Part shown: positions 5,939 through 10,299 of the stretch, one piece after another
How positions within the stretch are numbered: the stretch's first letter is position 1
Layout of the letters: each line of letters starts with the position of its first letter
Assembly (NCBI GenBank): GCA_022567775.1
Contig: JADFGH010000047.1
Coordinates: 1 to 10,299 of the forward strand
Direction: 5' to 3'
Length of the DNA: 10,299 nucleotides
Source: Pseudomonadota bacterium
GTDB taxonomy: Bacteria; Pseudomonadota; Gammaproteobacteria; Steroidobacterales; Woeseiaceae
Notes under the pieces: model-generated
Told to the model about the DNA's origin: nothing
The model's database searches: none
What the model saw: only the letters and a program-made list of their open reading frames with translations
Made by a program: the position numbers and the translations under genes

Positions 5939-6094
5939 GTTGAAAAAGCCATCCATGACTTTATTCAACGACGCGAACCGAAAAATGCGATTTTCGGTTC
6001 GCTTGCATGTTCAATGGCTAATGCCATCGAAAATGCCGGTACATCCTTGTACCGACCAGACAGCCTGCCGAAAAACACAGTTTTTCTGGAGGCT
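5939..6094. repeat. Array of five successive hairpins between ftsY and ftsE
   Basis: Nearly the whole gap is made of inverted repeats. They are 5939-5969 (13 pairs, one mismatch and one bulge, CC loop); 5973-6002 (perfect 12-base stem, six-base loop); 6014-6027 (ATGGC-TAAT-GCCAT); 6037-6054 (CGGTACA-TCCT-TGTACCG); and 6062-6094 (GAAAAAC-ACA-GTTTTTC inside an outer AGCCT/AGGCT clamp). The last begins two bases after the ftsY stop codon. None has a clear T-tract in the direction of transcription, so intrinsic termination is not supported. RNA processing or stability elements, or a mosaic of dispersed repeats, are possible. Confidence 0.7.
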
Positions 6095-6095
6095 G

Positions 6096-7061
6096 CTAGC
6101 CTGAATCAGTGTGCGGCAGCAGCGCATCAACATATTCGTCGGCGCGGAACGGCTGCATGTCCTCGATGCCCTCGCCGATTCCAATGAATCGCACAGGCAC
6201 CCCCAGCTTGCTGGCGATTGCGAGAAGAATACCGCCTTTGGCGGAACCGTCCAGCTTGGTGACCGTAATTCCTGTCAAGCCAAGCACCTCATTGAATTTC
6301 TCCGCCTGCGCCATTGCATTCTGGCCCTGGCTGGCATCGAGGACGAGCATGATTTCCTGTGGCGCTGCCGGATCCTGTCGCGCAACCACTTGCTTGATTT
6401 TTGCCAGTTCATCCATCAGGCCCTGCTGCGTTTGCAGGCGTCCCGCGGTATCCGCAAGCAGAACATCGATATTCCGGGAACGGGCGGCTTCCCAGGCGTC
6501 GAAAATGACAGCGGCCGGATCGGCCCCGGTCTGTTGTGCAATGACGGATACCTCATTGCGTTCACCCCATGCCTGAAGCTGCTCAATTGCGGCGGCACGA
6601 AATGTATCACCGGCGGCCAGCATGACCGAGTAACCATTATCTTTGAGCTGCTTCGCCAACTTGCCGATCGTTGTTGTCTTGCCCGCACCATTAACGCCGA
6701 CCACGAGAATGACGAAGGGCAAGTCCTGCTCCCTAATCACGAGCGGTTGCTCGACAGGCTGCAGAATTTCAGTCAGCGCAGTACGTAGCCCGCTGGCCAG
6801 GGCACCCACGTCTTTCAATTCCTTTCGGGCGAGGCGATTTTGCAGATCCGAAATGATTTTCCCGGTGGCGTCAACCCCGACGTCTGCCAGGATCAGTCCG
6901 GTTTCCAGCGCCTCCAGGGCCTCTTCATCGATCTTGCCGCCAGGCGCCAGATTTGCCAGGTCATAAGTGAGCCAGCCAGCACCACGATTGAGCCGTGACC
7001 GCAGGCGTTTGACAAATCCATCCCGCGAAACGGGTTTAGTTTCTTTGATCTTGCCAAACAC
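6096..7061 (-). CDS. ftsY: Signal recognition particle receptor FtsY
   Basis: FtsY is the GTPase that receives SRP-bound ribosomes at the inner membrane for cotranslational insertion. The 321-residue product is an N domain (about 10-110) followed by an SRP-type GTPase: G1 GVNGAGKTT at 122-130, G2 DTFRAAA at 152-158, G3 DTAGRLQ at 204-210, G4 TKLDG at 268-272 and the closing GIGEGIEDMQPF at 294-305. I chose the GTG at 7061 because it gives MFGKIKETK, a typical FtsY beginning, and has GGTGGA a few bases upstream. The open frame continues to 7460 but would run antisense through rsmD. The long acidic A domain of E. coli FtsY is absent, leaving a short basic N-terminus (KRLRSRLNRG) as the likely lipid-binding helix. 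It is first in the ftsY-ftsE-ftsX order and divergent from rsmD. Confidence 0.96.
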   Translation of the reverse strand: MFGKIKETKPVSRDGFVKRLRSRLNRGAGWLTYDLANLAPGGKIDEEALEALETGLILADVGVDATGKIISDLQNRLARKELKDVGALASGLRTALTEILQPVEQPLVIREQDLPFVILVVGVNGAGKTTTIGKLAKQLKDNGYSVMLAAGDTFRAAAIEQLQAWGERNEVSVIAQQTGADPAAVIFDAWEAARSRNIDVLLADTAGRLQTQQGLMDELAKIKQVVARQDPAAPQEIMLVLDASQGQNAMAQAEKFNEVLGLTGITVTKLDGSAKGGILLAIASKLGVPVRFIGIGEGIEDMQPFRADEYVDALLPHTDSG

Positions 7062-7125
7062 AAATTTCCACCACGCGGAATCCTGAAGTAACCTCGTGCC
7101 CTGAGCCGGGATATCCGGGGGGAGT

Positions 7126-8232
<1,107 letters not shown>

Positions 8233-9045
8233 CTACTTCTGGCAGTCCTTGCAATAGAACGTCGAACGCTGGCCGAGCACGACCACTGACACCGGGCGTT
8301 TGCAGCGGCGGCAGGGTTCGCCTTCACGGCCGTATATCGCGAGCTTTTGTCGAAAGTACCCCGGCTCTCCGTCACTGCCGTGGAAATCCCGAAGCGTTGT
8401 GCCCCCTGCCTCGATCGCGTCCTGAAGCACCGATTTGATGGCCTCGGCAAGTCGCGCCATGCGTTTGGCAGAAATCCTGTTCGCCCTGCGTTGCGGATGA
8501 ATGCCGGCGAGAAACAATGCTTCGCTCGCATAGATGTTGCCGACGCCGACGACTACCGAGCCGTTCATGATGAAGGGCTTGATGCTGACCCGTCGTCCAC
8601 GCGCTTTTTGCCACAGATAATCGCCATCAAAAGCCAGGGACAAGGGCTCCGGGCCGAGACTGCGCAACAGGGCGTGCTCGAGGGGGTTGCGGGTCCACAG
8701 TAAACAGCCGAAACGCCTTGGGTCCCTGAATCGCAAGGCCTTGCCGCTGTCGAACTGGATGTCGACGTGATCGTGCTTGCCGGCAGGTTCATCCGCGTCA
8801 ATGATGCGCAAGCTGCCTGACATGCCCAAATGCAACAGTGCTGTGCCGGCGTCCGTCTCGAACAGCAGGTATTTTGCGCGACGCTGCAGCGATCGTATGA
8901 TTTGGCCCGGCAGTTGCCGGTCGATTTCCACGGGGACCGGCCAGCGCAGGCGCCGCTCGCGAACAACCACACGACAAACCTTACGATTCAGAACCCATGG
9001 TGCGATTCCGCGACGGCTGGTTTCGACTTCGGGGAGTTCCGGCAT
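8233..9045 (-). CDS. mutM: Formamidopyrimidine-DNA glycosylase (Fpg)
   Basis: MutM removes 8-oxoguanine and formamidopyrimidines from DNA and cleaves the strand by beta/delta elimination. The start must be ATG at 9045, because it gives MPELPEVET, whose Pro2 becomes the catalytic N-terminal nucleophile and Glu3 a catalytic acid. Also visible are Lys58 in RRAKYLLFE, the lesion-pocket/intercalation residues in HLGMSGSL (Met75) and DPRRFG (about 108-113), the helix-two-turn-helix [18 protein letters not shown] at 167-184, and a zinc finger with Cys245, Cys248, Cys265 and Cys268 and the conserved Arg260. The length of 270 matches E. coli (269). The longer in-frame ATG at 9141 would bury the catalytic proline and is rejected. 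The ribosome binding site is weak. Neighbouring coaD is a familiar gammaproteobacterial partner, here in convergent orientation. Confidence 0.97.
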   Translation of the reverse strand: MPELPEVETSRRGIAPWVLNRKVCRVVVRERRLRWPVPVEIDRQLPGQIIRSLQRRAKYLLFETDAGTALLHLGMSGSLRIIDADEPAGKHDHVDIQFDSGKALRFRDPRRFGCLLWTRNPLEHALLRSLGPEPLSLAFDGDYLWQKARGRRVSIKPFIMNGSVVVGVGNIYASEALFLAGIHPQRRANRISAKRMARLAEAIKSVLQDAIEAGGTTLRDFHGSDGEPGYFRQKLAIYGREGEPCRRCKRPVSVVVLGQRSTFYCKDCQK

Positions 9046-9073
9046 GCTGACCATTAATTGTGACGGGCAGCAC

Positions 9074-9102
9074 ACTATAGAGTTATTGCGCCAGGCTGGA
9101 AA
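9074..9102 (-). promoter_or_regulatory. Predicted sigma-70 promoter of mutM
   Basis: On the minus strand, TTTCCA (9097-9102, four of six) and TATAGT (9074-9079, five of six) are 17 bases apart. Transcription would begin about 20-25 bases before the mutM start codon at 9045, a short leader. Confidence 0.55.
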
Positions 9103-9189
9103 CTGCACAATAAACGGATATTTATCAGTCGCTTCCTGCACTGGCCTGAACTACCGGTTGCGCATTTTGTCGATTTCATGAGCTCGTCC

Positions 9190-9218
9190 TTGGAGCCGTC
9201 ACAGGCATTGGCTATAGT
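9190..9218 (+). promoter_or_regulatory. Predicted sigma-70 promoter of the desaturase
   Basis: TTGGAG (9190-9195, three of six) and TATAGT (9213-9218, five of six) are 17 bases apart, about 30 bases before the desaturase ATG at 9248. The same TATAGT -10 appears in the divergent mutM promoter. I see no clear operator palindrome between them. Confidence 0.5.
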
Positions 9219-9247
9219 GGCGCCGACTTTTTCAACGGAATCTGCGA

Positions 9248-10299
9248 ATGGAATTCTTGTATGGCGCGCTGCACCTAAGTGCCTGGGGTTACGTGATCGT
9301 GACGCTTGTCATGCTGCAAATCACGATGATGGCCGTAACACTGTATTTGCACCGGGACCAGGCACATCGCGCGATCGATTTGCATCCTGTGCTGCGGCAT
9401 TTCTTTCGTTTCTGGATCTGGTGCACGTCAGGCATGCTGACCAGGGAATGGGTCGCCGTACATCGCAAGCATCACGCATTCTGCGAAACAAAGGGTGATC
9501 CGCACAGCCCGCAAGTTTATGGGTTGAAGAAAGTGCTATTCGAGGGCGCAGAGCTTTATCGCGCCGAGAAAGATAATCGCGAGACGGTAGAGAAATTCGG
9601 ACGCGGCGCGCCAAACGACTGGCTGGAGAAAAACATTTATCTTCGCGTGCCCTTTGGCGGCATTCTTCTGCTGGTGATCACTGAGTTATTACTTTTTGGC
9701 GTCCCGGGCATCATCATCATTGCTATTCAGATGTCGTCAATGCCATTGTTCGCGGCCGGCATCATCAATGGACTCGGCCACTACAGTGGCTACCGCAATT
9801 TTGAGTGTGACGATGCCTCAACCAATCTTGTGCCCTGGGCTTTTCTGATCGGCGGAGAGGAGCTGCACAATAATCATCACGCATTTCCCACCTCGGCAAA
9901 ATTTTCGGTACGCCGCTGGGAATTCGACATCGGTTGGCTGTACATCACAATACTGCGCGGCCTTGGCCTGGTGAAGGTAAACAAGGTTGCACCGCGACCC
10001 GTCCTGCAGAAAAAATCAGGTTCGAATATCGACATCGAAAACCTTCGTGCGATCATTATTAATCGCATGCACGTGCTGCGTGACTACACGAAGCAGGTGA
10101 CGCTGCCGGTATTCAAAAAGGAGCAAGCGCTCGCTGCCGGCGACGCCGCCTTTCGCCGGGCGAAGAAGTTACTGGTACGCAGGCCGGTGATGCTGGATAA
10201 AGACGCAAAATTGAGACTGCGCAAATTACTGGCAGACAATGCAGCCCTGCAGACGGTCCACGATTTTCGCGAAAGCCTGAGCGGGCTGTGGAATGGGGC
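9248..10299 (+). CDS. Membrane fatty acid desaturase (DesA-like, acyl chain delta-9 type), cut by window end
   Basis: This di-iron membrane enzyme would introduce a cis double bond into acyl chains of membrane lipids or acyl-CoA. The visible 350 residues from ATG 9248 contain the histidine boxes HRDQAH at 35-40, HRKHH at 72-76 and HNNHH at 207-211, plus the extra ligand region NGLGHYSGYRN at 174-184 with His178. Hydrophobic segments lie at about 12-34, 47-63, 135-160 and 165-178. The layout and phrases such as TREWVAVHRKHH and TNLVPW-IGGEELHNNHH resemble, from memory, the Pseudomonas aeruginosa aerobic desaturase DesA (PA0286). After the last box a charged cytoplasmic tail of more than 130 residues follows and continues past the window edge; the same extension is present in DesA. 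It is divergent from mutM. Substrate and position of desaturation are inferred from the family. Confidence 0.92.
   Translation, partial: MEFLYGALHLSAWGYVIVTLVMLQITMMAVTLYLHRDQAHRAIDLHPVLRHFFRFWIWCTSGMLTREWVAVHRKHHAFCETKGDPHSPQVYGLKKVLFEGAELYRAEKDNRETVEKFGRGAPNDWLEKNIYLRVPFGGILLLVITELLLFGVPGIIIIAIQMSSMPLFAAGIINGLGHYSGYRNFECDDASTNLVPWAFLIGGEELHNNHHAFPTSAKFSVRRWEFDIGWLYITILRGLGLVKVNKVAPRPVLQKKSGSNIDIENLRAIIINRMHVLRDYTKQVTLPVFKKEQALAAGDAAFRRAKKLLVRRPVMLDKDAKLRLRKLLADNAALQTVHDFRESLSGLWNG

Noticed and set aside
5939..6094. CRISPR-like array between ftsY and ftsE
   Set aside because: The hairpins differ in sequence and spacing and there is no repeated unit with spacers.
7009..7037. Perfect TTGACA at 7009-7014 as an rsmD promoter
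   Set aside because: No acceptable -10 lies 16-19 bases downstream (GGGTTT or GTTTAG only), and the box is inside the ftsY coding sequence.
9046..9141. Longer mutM start at 9141
   Set aside because: MutM needs Pro immediately after the initiator Met as its nucleophile, and only the start at 9045 supplies it. The extension also covers the predicted promoter.
9877..10068. Small minus-strand frame opposite the desaturase
   Set aside because: Antisense shadow of the desaturase coding sequence with no recognisable features.

Overview
The window reads as a chromosomal segment of a gammaproteobacterium of moderately high GC. The evidence is the block rsmD <-> ftsY-ftsE-ftsX-rpoH, which has the same order and orientation as in Escherichia coli, together with coaD next to mutM. 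A perfect HrcA operator in front of rpoH, a two-reaction glutaryl-CoA-type pathway and a DesA-type fatty acid desaturase argue against an enteric bacterium. They would fit an environmental, perhaps marine, lineage such as the Woeseia/Steroidobacterales group, but that placement is a guess.

Layout. (1) Positions 1-2914, minus strand, hold an apparent operon for a sodium-pumping biotin-dependent decarboxylase. Its order of transcription is a 43-residue OadG-like subunit, the membrane beta subunit (GcdB/OadB), a 71-residue biotin carrier, an acyl-CoA dehydrogenase and the start of a glutaconyl-CoA decarboxylase alpha subunit (GcdA, cut by the window edge). Together they could oxidise glutaryl-CoA to glutaconyl-CoA, decarboxylate it to crotonyl-CoA and store the energy of decarboxylation as a Na+ gradient. 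(2) Positions 2915-3187 are intergenic: a weak promoter for that operon, a terminator-like hairpin for rpoH and a cluster of REP-like palindromes. (3) Positions 3188-4233 hold rpoH (sigma-32) and its control region. This is a perfect CIRCE inverted repeat overlapping a sigma-70 extended -10 promoter and a candidate sigma-E promoter. (4) Positions 4234-7061, minus strand, hold ftsX, ftsE and ftsY: the division ABC-type complex and the SRP receptor. Five successive hairpins fill the ftsY-ftsE gap. (5) Positions 7126-8225, plus strand, hold rsmD and coaD. (6) Positions 8233-9045, minus strand, hold mutM, convergent with coaD. (7) From 9248 to the window end, plus strand, runs a DesA-type fatty acid desaturase, divergent from mutM.

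The conserved housekeeping core (cell division, protein targeting, heat-shock sigma factor, 16S rRNA methylation, CoA synthesis, base-excision repair) is unremarkable in content. The most interesting parts are the compact glutaryl/glutaconyl-CoA energy-conserving operon next to rpoH, the layered rpoH control region and the hairpin array between ftsY and ftsE.
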